From Tautonia rosea (lineage in GTDB: Bacteria > Planctomycetota > Planctomycetia > Isosphaerales > Isosphaeraceae), in assembly GCF_012958305.1 (NCBI RefSeq), contig NZ_JABBYO010000007.1:1-64000 (forward strand): 64,000 nucleotides of DNA, in the 5' to 3' direction. The translations under genes were made by a program, and so were the position numbers. This document shows, piece after piece, positions 55,489 through 63,939 of the stretch (positions are counted from its first letter, which is position 1; each line of letters starts with the position of its first letter). The notes below the pieces were generated by a model. It was not told where the DNA came from. It did no database searches and worked only from the letters and a program-made list of their open reading frames with translations.

Positions 55489-55516
55489 GCCCCGACACCG
55501 CTCTCGGTGTCGGGGC
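55489..55516. repeat. Perfect 12-bp hairpin
   Basis: GCCCCGACACCG-CTCT-CGGTGTCGGGGC. GC-rich stem, 4-base loop, no T-run. REP-like rather than a terminator. Confidence 0.65.
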
Positions 55517-55842
55517 GTCGCGGCCGCCCGAGGCATCAGCTCACGCATTGCCCATCCCTCCGCGATCGCACATCGAAAGCCTTGGAATTGGCTCGAGTCC
55601 CTTGCGACCGCAGACAGGGTCCGGGGGTTCCGCGTCACATGGCCATGCGACGCTGGGCAAAAAAAACTGATCGGCCACCGAATTCTCCGGATTTCCACAA
55701 TTAAGCCTCGCCCATTTCCTGATCCTATCAAATGAGTCGCGCGGTTCTCCTCCCGTTGAACCCTGCCAGAAACGAACCGCTCGCCCGACCAATCAACTGG
55801 CGTACCCCCTGTGTCTCACCCCTCCTTGGAACGCAACCTCCC

Positions 55843-56919
55843 ATGTCCCGCACCACCGTGAAGCAAACCCTCGCCAACCGCCTGAACGCCCTCCTTTCCA
55901 CCGGTCCGAAGTCGAGCGAAGGGAAAGCGCAATCGAGCCAGAACGCCCGATCGCACGGCCTCTCGAAACTCGGCACCCGCTTGCCCGCCGCCATGCGTGA
56001 GGCGATCGAAGCCCGCAAAGCTCAGTGGCGCAACGACTACCGCCCCGAAGGCCCGGCCCAGAATTGGCTCTTTGAGCGCCTCGTGGCCGAATCCGTCCGC
56101 CTCGATTGCTGCGACGCCCGCATCGTCGCCACCCGCGCCGAACACGCTGCTCGCGCCTCCGAAAGCTGGGACGACGACCGCGCCGCCGCCATCGCCTCCC
56201 TCGCCTCCCGACTCGCCCAGCACCCCGACCGCATCCAGCCCCAATTGCTCCAGAGCAAGCACGGCGTCCTCTGGCTCCTGGAGCGCTGGGATGAGGTCTC
56301 CGACTCGCTCGCCCGCCACGAAGGCTGGACCTTCGACACCTGGAACCTCGCCCTCGACCTGCTCGGCGTCCCCGCCTTCGCCCGAGACGGCTCCGGCCCC
56401 TGGGATCTTGACCCCGAGGACAAAACCGAGGCCCCCGGCCTCGACCTCGTCGCCCAGTCCACCGCCGCCCTGCGCGCTCGCCTCGACGCCTTCCTCAATG
56501 CCCGCGACGAGCGAGCCCAAACCGACGCCGCGCTCGGCCTCAACGCCGACGAGCCCCCCGCGCTCCGCCTTTTGGAACGCTACGCCGCCGACGCCCGTCG
56601 CCAGTTCTCGAAACTCCTGAACGAGTTGCGCCGAATCCAGTCCCTCGCCTCCCGGCCCGCCCCCGCCGCGCCGTCCCATCCCCCCGGCCCCCGGCCCGAC
56701 CGCAATTCCGATCGCTCCCAGCCCGATCCCGCGCCCGCACCGCCCCCGATGGAGCCTCCCGACACGCCGCCGACGACCTCACCCTCACCGGCGCGAAACG
56801 AACCCATCGTCCGCCCTTCGATCGGCCGCCCCTCGCTCCGCCAGGCCCTCCCCGGAGCCTCCGCCCCCCTCAACCGCCGCGCCCGCCGCGCCCGGGCCGC
56901 CGCCTCCCGACGCTCCTGA
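55843..56919 (+). CDS. Planctomycete-type conserved hypothetical protein
   Basis: 358 residues from ATG 55843. The N-terminal ANRLNALLSTGPKSSEGKA, then SSQNARSHGLSKLG, matches a widespread motif (NxxNAxxSTGPxTxEGKxxSxxNAxxHGL) found at the start of many planctomycete and acidobacterial hypotheticals, several of which resemble parts of transposon-linked or phage-linked proteins. The middle ~200 residues are helical (WLFERLVAESVRLDCCDARIVATRAEHAARASESWDDDRAAAIASLASRLAQHPDRI). The last 80 are Pro/Ala/Arg-rich and disordered. No enzymatic motif. Function unknown. Confidence 0.75.
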   Translation: MSRTTVKQTLANRLNALLSTGPKSSEGKAQSSQNARSHGLSKLGTRLPAAMREAIEARKAQWRNDYRPEGPAQNWLFERLVAESVRLDCCDARIVATRAEHAARASESWDDDRAAAIASLASRLAQHPDRIQPQLLQSKHGVLWLLERWDEVSDSLARHEGWTFDTWNLALDLLGVPAFARDGSGPWDLDPEDKTEAPGLDLVAQSTAALRARLDAFLNARDERAQTDAALGLNADEPPALRLLERYAADARRQFSKLLNELRRIQSLASRPAPAAPSHPPGPRPDRNSDRSQPDPAPAPPPMEPPDTPPTTSPSPARNEPIVRPSIGRPSLRQALPGASAPLNRRARRARAAASRRS

Positions 56920-57378
56920 ACCCCCTCCCTGCCGGCTCCCAACCCAACCGACGGCCAGCGTGCGCGCCGAGCCAGGCCCCGGAATCGAAGGGAGCCACAG
57001 AGGAACCGAAGCAGTCTTGAGCCACGGATGAAACACAAATAAAACCGCATATGAAATAATCAAGATAAAAACATACTGCGGATGAGAGATGACACGCTCG
57101 GGACAAGCCGACGGCCTCGTTGCCGCCGGTTTGGTTTGCCGATCCATCTCGTTCTCGCTTCTCCTCCCATCCTCCCATCTGTGTTTCATCCGTGTTTCAT
57201 CCGAGGCTCATCACCTCCCTTCTCCTCCGTCGCTCCTCATCCGCCTCCCGCTCGTTCTCCGTTTGACCGAGGATCAGTGGCCCCATTACGATACTCACGA
57301 GACTTCGGGCCGATCACGTTGAGCCGACCGGGGTCGGGTTCCTGGGCCGTTGAGACATCACGGGAGCTTGGGCACATC
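56920..57378. other. Intergenic region with inverted repeats around an AT-rich stretch
   Basis: GCCACGGATGAAACACAAAT near 57019 faces CTGTGTTTCATCCGTGTTTCATCCG near 57178-57205. Between them, 57037-57078 is strongly AT-rich for this genome. No gene seen. Confidence 0.6.
57019..57207. repeat. Inverted-repeat element, family 4
   Basis: About 190 bp bounded by CACGGATGAAACAC and its complement GTGTTTCATCCGTG (the latter partly duplicated). Repeats built on this GATGAAACAC core are common in planctomycete and other genomes. Confidence 0.6.
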
Positions 57379-58932
57379 ATGGGGCATCGGGCAGGGCAAG
57401 GTCTGGCGGTTGTCGTGGTGATGGTCGTCGGCATGATCGTCTCGGCGGGTTGCGGCAACCGGGGGGGGCCTGAACCGGGCGACCTCGTCGAGCCCTTCGC
57501 GGGCGTCTCCCTCCGGGTCGCCGTGCTCGGAGAACCGGCGCTGGTCGGTATGCTCGACGACCGCCGAGGCGAGTGGGAACGCAGCCGAGGCGGCTCGGTC
57601 ACGATCGAGGCCGCCCCCGACCTCCCTGCCGCCGACGGGGCCGACGTCCTCGTCTTCCCCGGTGACCAGCTCGGCGCCCTGATCGACGCCGACCGCCTCC
57701 GCGTCCTTCCCGATTCCCTTGTCACTCCCCCGGATCGCTCGGCCGACCCCGACGCGCCCGCCCCCGTCGAAGTCGGCATCGGCGAGCAGCTTGCCTTCGC
57801 TCAGGTCTTCGACGTCTACCGCGAGGAGGTCTCGAAGTACGGCGACGATCGCGTGGCCCTCCCCCTCGGCGGCTCAGCCCTGGTGCTCGTCTACCGGGTC
57901 AAGGCCTTTCAAGGGGAAGACCTTGCCGCCGAGGCCGAGGCCGCCGGCGTCAGCCTCGACCCGCCGACCACCTGGGAGCAGCTCGACGCCCTCGCCCGCT
58001 TCCTCCACGGTCGCGACGGCAACGGCGACGGCCAGCCCGACGCCGGCATCGCCCTCGCCTTTGCCCCGGATGAGGTCGAACGGCTTGGGGTCGAGACCTT
58101 CTTCGCCCGATCCGCCGCCCTCGGCCTGCATCGCGACTACTTCTCCCTCCTCTTCGACCCCGACTCCATGGCCGCCCGCCTCACCGACCCGCCGTTCGTC
58201 GAGGCCCTCGACGCCCTCGTCGCCCTGCAAGAGGCCGGGCCGGACGGCGTAGCCTCGTTCGATGCCGAGGCCGCCCGATCAGCCTTCCGCTCCGGCTCCG
58301 TCGCCCTGCTCATCGACCGAGCCGAGCGCTACGCCTCGTGGCTCGACGAGGGAGACGAGGCCGAGCTGGGTATCGCCCGCCTGCCCGGCTCCGACCGCAT
58401 GTTCGAGGCGATCCGGGGGGCGTACGACCCTGCCGATCCCCCGAACCGCCCCGGCTACCTGCCCGGTGGCGGCGGCTGGTTAGTAGGCGTCTCGTCGGCC
58501 ACCGCTCAGGCCGATCCCGCCGAGGACTTCGCCCGCTACCTGATCGAGCCCGACACGGCCTCCCGGCTCCGGGTCGATCTCCGCGTGCCGATGCTCCCGG
58601 TCCGTTCCCCCCTCGTCGGCCAGGGGCCTCCCCTCGGCCGTGACCTGCCCGGCCTGAGCCGTCGCGACTGGTCCGACGCCGTCTCGCGGACCTTCCTGGC
58701 CGATCGCGTCTTGGTCGGCCTTCGCATCCCCGGCGCCTCGGGGTATCTGGACGACCTTGCCCAGGCCATCGCCTCGGCCGCGACCGGCGACTCCCCCCCC
58801 GCCGAGGCCCTCCAATCCGCCGCCGACGCCTGGGACGCCCGCTCCCGAGACCTCGGCCTCGATCGCCAGAAATGGCACTACCGTCGCAGTCTCAATGCCT
58901 TCGTGACCTCCGATCAGCCCCCTCCCCGCTAA
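57379..58932 (+). CDS. Extracellular solute-binding lipoprotein (family 1-like)
   Basis: 517 residues from ATG 57379. Lipoprotein signal with lipobox VSAGC (Cys near residue 25: VVVMVVGMIVSAGCGN). The mature protein follows a maltose-type binding protein: ADVLVFPGDQLGALIDADRLRVLPDSL, ALPLGGSALVLVYRVKAF, PTTWEQLDALARFL, FRSGSVALLIDRAERYASW, RPGYLPGGGGWLVGVSSATAQADPAEDFARYLI. Such proteins capture sugars or oligosaccharides for an ABC importer. No permease or ATPase gene is adjacent, so this is an orphan binding protein or works with a transporter encoded elsewhere. Confidence 0.87.
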   Translation: MGHRAGQGLAVVVVMVVGMIVSAGCGNRGGPEPGDLVEPFAGVSLRVAVLGEPALVGMLDDRRGEWERSRGGSVTIEAAPDLPAADGADVLVFPGDQLGALIDADRLRVLPDSLVTPPDRSADPDAPAPVEVGIGEQLAFAQVFDVYREEVSKYGDDRVALPLGGSALVLVYRVKAFQGEDLAAEAEAAGVSLDPPTTWEQLDALARFLHGRDGNGDGQPDAGIALAFAPDEVERLGVETFFARSAALGLHRDYFSLLFDPDSMAARLTDPPFVEALDALVALQEAGPDGVASFDAEAARSAFRSGSVALLIDRAERYASWLDEGDEAELGIARLPGSDRMFEAIRGAYDPADPPNRPGYLPGGGGWLVGVSSATAQADPAEDFARYLIEPDTASRLRVDLRVPMLPVRSPLVGQGPPLGRDLPGLSRRDWSDAVSRTFLADRVLVGLRIPGASGYLDDLAQAIASAATGDSPPAEALQSAADAWDARSRDLGLDRQKWHYRRSLNAFVTSDQPPPR

Positions 58933-59019
58933 TCACCCCGCGATTGGCCGATCCATCCCTGACTCTGAATGTCTTCCCTGAGGCTCCGTTCCTGACCTGA
59001 GTTGAGTTGAGCAACCGCC

Positions 59020-59619
59020 ATGTCTCTGCCCACCCCCCGAGTTGGATTCTCGAACGAGCGGACCGCGCGGGGTGATGTCGACCTGACGATCGAGCAGTTG
59101 TGCAACCTCGACAGCGCTCCCGCGTTTGTCCGACGGGGCCAGGACGTTGAGGAGGCCCTCAATCGCCTGCACGGGCACTGCCGACGGGTCCGGGCCGAGA
59201 TGCTGGAAATGGTCCACCTTCGCCTCCGGCAATGGGCCGCCGTGGCAGTCGGTCCCGACGATTGGTCCGATCGCTTCGATGGTCCCGTCGCGCCGCTCTG
59301 GAGCCTGGCCAACGCCCCGACCGAGGCCCTCTGGGCCGATCGGCCGGCCTCGACTCGGCGTCGTCGGGCTGTGGCTCGCGACCTCATCGGCAGCCTGACC
59401 CGGTTCAACCGCCGCTGGTCCCGCCACGTCGAGGAGTTGAATCTCGACCCGATCAACACGCGGATCGAGGCGTACAATCGCTACTACCTGATCGAGAAAG
59501 AGCTGCTTATGGGTTCTGCCCGATTGGCATCACACTTCTTTCGTGTTCATCCGTTGCTCCGGGGCGAGCATCTGCTGGAACGCCACCCGCTCCTGCCCAT
59601 GCTTCAGGCCAGGGGATGA
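59020..59619 (+). CDS. Hypothetical cytoplasmic protein
   Basis: 199 residues from ATG 59020, 87 bp after the lipoprotein gene. Helical with many Arg and Trp (GQDVEEALNRLHGHCRRVRAEMLEMVHLRLRQWAAVAVGPDDW, LTRFNRRWSRHVEELNLDPINTRIEAYNRYYLIEKELLMGS). No signal peptide or membrane segment. I do not recognise a family. Confidence 0.7.
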   Translation: MSLPTPRVGFSNERTARGDVDLTIEQLCNLDSAPAFVRRGQDVEEALNRLHGHCRRVRAEMLEMVHLRLRQWAAVAVGPDDWSDRFDGPVAPLWSLANAPTEALWADRPASTRRRRAVARDLIGSLTRFNRRWSRHVEELNLDPINTRIEAYNRYYLIEKELLMGSARLASHFFRVHPLLRGEHLLERHPLLPMLQARG

Positions 59620-59771
59620 CCTGATCAACGGCCCGTCCCTTTGCGGAAGACTCGCAGCGATCGGCTCGATCCACCAGGGCCGGCCGCCTTCGAAGCGGTC
59701 TTGGCCTCGGTGGTTGATTGCCGAGCCGCCGGACGATCCTGGCCCAACGCCGATCCTCGGAGCAGGAGCCG

Positions 59772-60026
59772 TCAGGGTTCGCCCTGGCTTCCAAGCATGT
59801 CGAGCGCGTTGAGCGAAGCCGTCGCCTGCTCGACGTTGTTGCGGATGATCTCGAGCATTTCCTCACCAAGTTCTTTCTCAAATTGGGATTTTCGGATTGC
59901 GGTCGCGGCCGAGGCAATGGCACTGAGCCGGTTTCGAAGATCGTGCACAACCTCTCGGATGGAGTCGGAATCGCTCATGAGAGCCTCTCGGAGTTGTTGA
60001 AGACCAAAGGGCGGCATCGCCGGCAT
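59772..60026 (-). CDS. Stand-alone histidine-kinase dimerisation (HisKA-like) domain
   Basis: 84 residues from the ATG at 60024-60026 with gggag upstream; an internal ATG at 59976-59978 with gagagg would give 68. The core SIREVVHDLRNRLSAIASAATAIRKSQFEKELGEEMLEIIRNNVEQATASLNAL is the H-box helix hairpin of a sensor kinase (H in VHDLRN), but there is no ATP-binding domain. It could be a histidine phosphotransfer or decoy partner, or a relic of a kinase gene. No neighbouring response regulator. Confidence 0.7.
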   Translation of the reverse strand: MPAMPPFGLQQLREALMSDSDSIREVVHDLRNRLSAIASAATAIRKSQFEKELGEEMLEIIRNNVEQATASLNALDMLGSQGEP

Positions 60027-60216
60027 CGTGCTCCCATCGTCGGAGCCTCGCGAACCTCGCCTTCAGTGTATCAGTGCAATTGCCGCGCCGTCAGATCCAG
60101 GGAGCACGAGCGTTGCCGGACGAAGGCCCGATCGCGTACCCTGGTGCTTCGCGATCGAGTGTTCGGGAATCGGCGGACAACGCCAGGTGAATGATCGGGA
60201 GGAGCACACGGCGGTC

Positions 60217-60792
60217 ATGGACCGGATCTTCCTCGGATCGGCCTTCCTTCATGCGATGCTTCTGCTGGCCGCCTTCGGGTCGGGCCTGTTCGGAGGGGTG
60301 GCTGAGGGTTCCTGGCAAGGGCTCCACGATCGGCTCGGACCTGCGGCGACGATGACCGGTGTCCTGGTCAATACGCTCGTGATTGCCAGCATCGGTTCTC
60401 GTGAAGCCTGGATTCGCCGGGTCGAGCGTGACGCAGGACTTCCGGGGCGATTCCACTCCCGAGCGATCCGGAACCGCCGACGGGTTGCTCCGCTCGCGGT
60501 TGGAAGTCTGGGGCTTCTTGCGATGGCGTCCTGGCTCGGGTTCCAGACCGGATCGAGCAGTCCGGGGTCGCCCTGGAGTCTCGCTCATCTGGGCCTGGCC
60601 TCGGTGGCGATCGGCTACCAGGGGGCCTCCCTTGCCGTCTTCACCCTGGCGATTCTCGGTCAGAAGGCGATGACCCGAGCCCTCACGGCTGAAGTCGATC
60701 GCCTTCGGCCTCCCCCCTTGATCTCCACCGACCCGGACCCGGCCGCCCCCCCCTCGGTCGCTCCTCCCGCCGATCGCCTCCCGACTGTCTGA
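60217..60792 (+). CDS. Small membrane protein of unknown function
   Basis: 191 residues from ATG 60217 with ggaggag upstream. Four hydrophobic segments (FLGSAFLHAMLLLAAFGSGLFGG, AATMTGVLVNTLVIASI, APLAVGSLGLLAMASWLGF, LGLASVAIGYQGASLAVFTLAIL) and a Pro-rich C-terminal tail. No family recognised. The next gene, an MFS transporter, starts 57 bp downstream and may share its transcript. Confidence 0.7.
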   Translation: MDRIFLGSAFLHAMLLLAAFGSGLFGGVAEGSWQGLHDRLGPAATMTGVLVNTLVIASIGSREAWIRRVERDAGLPGRFHSRAIRNRRRVAPLAVGSLGLLAMASWLGFQTGSSSPGSPWSLAHLGLASVAIGYQGASLAVFTLAILGQKAMTRALTAEVDRLRPPPLISTDPDPAAPPSVAPPADRLPTV

Positions 60793-60849
60793 ACTCGCCT
60801 CCCTCCCTTGGTTCTGATTCCGGACCTCTGCAGAGGAACCTCCCCGCCG

Positions 60850-62091
60850 ATGTCGCCGCTGCTGGTCGTCGTTTCCATCGTGCTTGTGGACTTGCTCGGA
60901 TTCTCGCTGGTCATGCCGCTCTTGCCTCGGTACGCCGAGCAATACGGTTTTGACGAGCGCATGATCGGTGCATTGTTCGCTGCCTTCCCGCTCTGCCAGC
61001 TCATCGCCGGGCCAATCCTCGGACGCCTGAGCGACCGCTACGGGCGTCGGCCGATCTTGCTCATCAGCCAGGTCGGCACCACGCTCTCGTTCCTGATGAT
61101 CGGCCTGACGGATGTCTTCGTCATCATGCTGCTCGGCCGGATGCTCGACGGCTTCTCCGGCGGTAATATACTGGTCGCCCAGGCGTACATTGCCGACGTG
61201 ACGAAACCGGAGGAGCGAGCCAAGGGGCTCGGCCTCATCGGCGCGGCCTTCGGCGTGGGATTCGTGCTCGGACCGTTGCTTGGGGGGCTCCTTGTCTCGT
61301 TGCCGATCGGGCCGGTCTGGAGCCTTCGTCTGCCGTTTCTGGTCGCAGCCGGATTTTCAACACTTGCCTGGATCTTGACCTGGCGATGGTTGCCCGAATC
61401 CCGCCCCCCGGGGATCGAGAATGTACCAAGGGCGGCCGTCCGCGCTCCCGGCTGGCAAGGGCTCGTCCGGGCCGTCGGCGATCGAAACGCCCGACCACTC
61501 GTCCTCCTCGGGGCGCTGGTCGTCTTCGCCTTCGCCAGCCTGGAGGGAACGTTTAGCCTCTACCTGGAACGCCGGATGGGACGCGGGGCCGGCCAGGCCG
61601 CCTATTGGTTCGCTGCGCTCGGTCTGGTCAGCGCGATCATGCAAGGAGGCCTGATCCGTCGTCTCGTACCCAGGTTCGGCGAGCCTCGCCTGATCCCTGT
61701 CGGCCTTGCCCTGCTGGCTTCGGGGTTGGCCTCGCTGGCGATCGTGCAAACGACGGCCGGACTGGCATTGGCGGTGGTGCTTGTCGGTCTGGGCCAGGGG
61801 CTCGCGGCGCCGACCGTCTCGGGCCTGCTTTCGCGTTCGGTCACACCGAGCCGACAGGGAGCCATCTTCGGAGCCTTGCTTTCGGCGCAAACGTTTGCAC
61901 GATTGATTAATTATCAGACTGCGAATGAGTTGCTTGCCCGCTACGGACCCTCCGCTCCGTACTGGGAAGGGGCGGTGATCGCCACGCTGGCCTTGCTATT
62001 GTCCGGCTGGGCGATTCGGACGGCCCAATCTTCGGGCGATCGAGCGGGTGAAGTCCACCTGGCGAGTGCGGCCTCCAACGCTGACGTCTGA
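60850..62091 (+). CDS. MFS transporter (TetA-like drug/H+ antiporter group)
   Basis: 413 residues from ATG 60850. Twelve membrane segments. Motif A is clear between TM2 and TM3 (GPILGRLSDRYGRRPILL) and motif C-like GFVLGPLLGGLL in TM5, both of the DHA1 drug-exporter group, with the proton-relay Arg in MLLGRMLDGFSGGNILVAQAYIADV, as in TetA-like proteins. The substrate is not shown by sequence. No regulator gene is adjacent. Confidence 0.9.
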   Translation: MSPLLVVVSIVLVDLLGFSLVMPLLPRYAEQYGFDERMIGALFAAFPLCQLIAGPILGRLSDRYGRRPILLISQVGTTLSFLMIGLTDVFVIMLLGRMLDGFSGGNILVAQAYIADVTKPEERAKGLGLIGAAFGVGFVLGPLLGGLLVSLPIGPVWSLRLPFLVAAGFSTLAWILTWRWLPESRPPGIENVPRAAVRAPGWQGLVRAVGDRNARPLVLLGALVVFAFASLEGTFSLYLERRMGRGAGQAAYWFAALGLVSAIMQGGLIRRLVPRFGEPRLIPVGLALLASGLASLAIVQTTAGLALAVVLVGLGQGLAAPTVSGLLSRSVTPSRQGAIFGALLSAQTFARLINYQTANELLARYGPSAPYWEGAVIATLALLLSGWAIRTAQSSGDRAGEVHLASAASNADV

Positions 62092-62253
62092 GGGACCTGA
62101 ACCATGCTCGCTTGGCCTGCTCACGTCTCATCGCGCAGCTCGATCGGGCAACGTCCCCGCGGCGGTTGATTCGAGCGGGTGTCCGCGGTAGCCTCAATGG
62201 CCGAAATGGACCCGTTATTCGAATCACCCCGCAGCACAGAGGATCACCCGATC

Positions 62254-62715
62254 ATGGGAGCCGACGCTCGCATCGACGAACTGAAGTTGGAACTGCCCAA
62301 GGCCCCGAAACCGGTGGCGACGTACGTGACGGCCAACCGTCACGGGGACTTGCTTTACGTCTCGGGGCACGGCCCGTTGAAGCCCGACGGCTCGATGTAC
62401 ACCGGAAAGCTCGGGGCCGAGCTCGACCTGGAAGCTGGGAAGATCGCCGCGCGACAGGTCGGACTGGCCATTCTCGCCACCTTGCGATCCCACCTGGGGA
62501 CGCTCGACAAGGTTGAGCGACTGATCAAGACGCTCGCCCTCGTCAATTGCACGAGTGAATTCGCCCAGCAACCTCAGGTGGTCAACGGCTACTCCGACCT
62601 GATGCGAGATGTCTTCGGCGACGCCGGCGTTGGGGCCCGGAGCGCATTGGGGACCAACAGCTTGCCAGGTAACATCGCCGTCGAGATCGAGGCAATTTTT
62701 CAGATCAAGGACTGA
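62254..62715 (+). CDS. RidA-family (YjgF/endoribonuclease L-PSP) protein
   Basis: 153 residues from ATG 62254, agagga upstream. YVTANRHGDLLYVSGHGPLKPDGSMYTGKLGAELDLEAGKIAARQVGLAILATLRSHLGTLDKVERLIKTLALVNCTSEFAQQPQVVNGYSDLMRDVFGDAGVGARSALGTNSLPGNIAVEIEAIF follows the family pattern, but of the longer branch (often called LbRidA-like) with GHGP in place of SGQ. The Arg of canonical RidA that binds substrate (in RxxxxVxxLP) is here in GARSALGTNSLPGNIAVEIEA. Canonical RidA deaminates 2-aminoacrylate; branch function is uncertain. A hairpin follows at 62727-62769. Confidence 0.88.
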   Translation: MGADARIDELKLELPKAPKPVATYVTANRHGDLLYVSGHGPLKPDGSMYTGKLGAELDLEAGKIAARQVGLAILATLRSHLGTLDKVERLIKTLALVNCTSEFAQQPQVVNGYSDLMRDVFGDAGVGARSALGTNSLPGNIAVEIEAIFQIKD

Positions 62716-62726
62716 CGGAGCAAGGC

Positions 62727-62769
62727 CCGCTCATCCCATTCCCCCCTCGCGGGAATGGAATGAGCGGGG
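62727..62769. terminator. Hairpin after the RidA-family gene
   Basis: CCCGCTCAT.CCATTCCC pairs with GGGAATGG.ATGAGCGGG (one mismatch, ~17-bp stem, short loop), starting 12 bp after the stop at 62715. No T-run. Confidence 0.6.
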
Positions 62770-62821
62770 CTGTTGAGCAGGTGTGCCGCACTTCTCGCAA
62801 CTCAAGACCAGGGTACGATGA

Positions 62822-63052
62822 ATGCACAAAAAAGCTGAGTACCGATATGTTATTCTTGATTACAATGGCAATTGCTGGCTGGTACAGGACGGTGGAACCC
62901 AGAAGACCTCCGGCTTGCCGTCGATGCTGGCCGAGGGGTGGGTGCCCGTCCGAGAAACACCCTTTCATACCGAAGGTACCGTAACACCCTACATTCTCAT
63001 CCTTTTGGAACAAGACGGCTCCGGCACAAGCAGCGACTTTGGCTTTGCCTGA
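62822..63052 (+). CDS. Small protein of unknown function
   Basis: 76 residues: MHKKAEYRYVILDYNGNCWLVQDGGTQKTSGLPSMLAEGWVPVRETPFHTEGTVTPYILILLEQDG. The layout (YVILD, GNCW, LAEGWVPVRETPF, YILILLEQD) resembles small DUF4177-like proteins, which have a two-layer alpha/beta fold. No ribosome-binding site. It starts 106 bp after the RidA gene and 40 bp before the SDR gene start. Confidence 0.65.
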   Translation: MHKKAEYRYVILDYNGNCWLVQDGGTQKTSGLPSMLAEGWVPVRETPFHTEGTVTPYILILLEQDGSGTSSDFGFA

Positions 63053-63092
63053 CGGATGCACTCCCATCAATCAACCAAAGAGGGATCGGACC

Positions 63093-63935
63093 GTGACTCG
63101 ACCGGGAGGACGACTCGACGGCCGATCCTGCCTGATCGTGGGGGGAACGGGTGGGATTGGACTGGCAACGGCCGAGCGCTTCCTCGCGGAAGGTGCACGT
63201 GTGGTCGTCTCGGGGAAGACTCCCGAGGAGGCGAGCGAGGCGATGAGCCGGCTTGGCCCGCTCGGTCCGGTCTGGAGTGAACAGGCGGACGTCTCCGACG
63301 AGGACTCGGTCATTGAGTTGTTCGATCGGGCGGTGGCCTGGCTCGGCGAGCGGCTCGATGTACTGGTGCATGTGGCCGGGATCAGCGGCCGACGCTTCGG
63401 TGATGGCCCACTTGATGCCTGTACCCTGGACGGCTGGGAAACGGTGATGGGTGTGAATGCCCGCGGTGTTTTTCTGACGAATCGGGAGGCGGTTCGACGG
63501 ATGATCACAAATTGCCCAGGAGAAAATTTACATGAGTTGACTGGTTTGCGCGGATCGATCGTCAACGTCGGCTCGGTGCTGGCTCGGTCTCCGGCTCCCG
63601 ACTATTTCGGTACGATTGCCTATGCGGCAAGCAAGGGGGCGATCGAATCGTTGACCCGAGCCGCAGCGGCTCGTTACGCACGCGACGGCATCCGGATCAA
63701 CCTGATCGCTCCCGGGCTGATCGAAACGCCAATGGCCACGCGAGCCGTCAACGACCTGGCCATCCGGCACTACCTGCATACGAAGCAACCGATGGCCGGT
63801 GGTCCCGGATCGGCGCTCGACGTGGCCGAGGCCGCCCTCTTTCTGGCCGAACCGGCCAGTCGGTTTCTGACGGGGGTTGTGTTGGAGGTCGATGGCGGCT
63901 GGTCCCTTTCCGATGGTCAACTCTTGAACGGATAA
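63093..63935 (+). CDS. SDR-family NAD(P)-dependent oxidoreductase
   Basis: 280 residues; GTG 63093 is preceded by gaggga seven bases upstream. Classical short-chain dehydrogenase: nucleotide-binding GGTGGIG near residue 20, HVAGISG (NNAG equivalent), the catalytic Ser in NVGSVLA and YAASK with Tyr and Lys, then PGLIETPM and a C-terminal GVVLEVDGGWSL. An insertion relative to most SDRs (MITNCPGENLHELTGLRGS) lies before the catalytic Ser. Substrate unknown. The next gene starts 4 bp after the stop. Confidence 0.92.
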   Translation: MTRPGGRLDGRSCLIVGGTGGIGLATAERFLAEGARVVVSGKTPEEASEAMSRLGPLGPVWSEQADVSDEDSVIELFDRAVAWLGERLDVLVHVAGISGRRFGDGPLDACTLDGWETVMGVNARGVFLTNREAVRRMITNCPGENLHELTGLRGSIVNVGSVLARSPAPDYFGTIAYAASKGAIESLTRAAAARYARDGIRINLIAPGLIETPMATRAVNDLAIRHYLHTKQPMAGGPGSALDVAEAALFLAEPASRFLTGVVLEVDGGWSLSDGQLLNG

Positions 63936-63939
63936 CGCA

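Larger units (their letters stand above)
55212..55842. other. Intergenic region after the PEP-CTERM gene
   Basis: Contains R2, the hairpin at 55489-55516 and a segment near 55,700 related to the 2.8-3.6 kb repeat array. The ORFs in it are short and unlike proteins. Confidence 0.55.
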
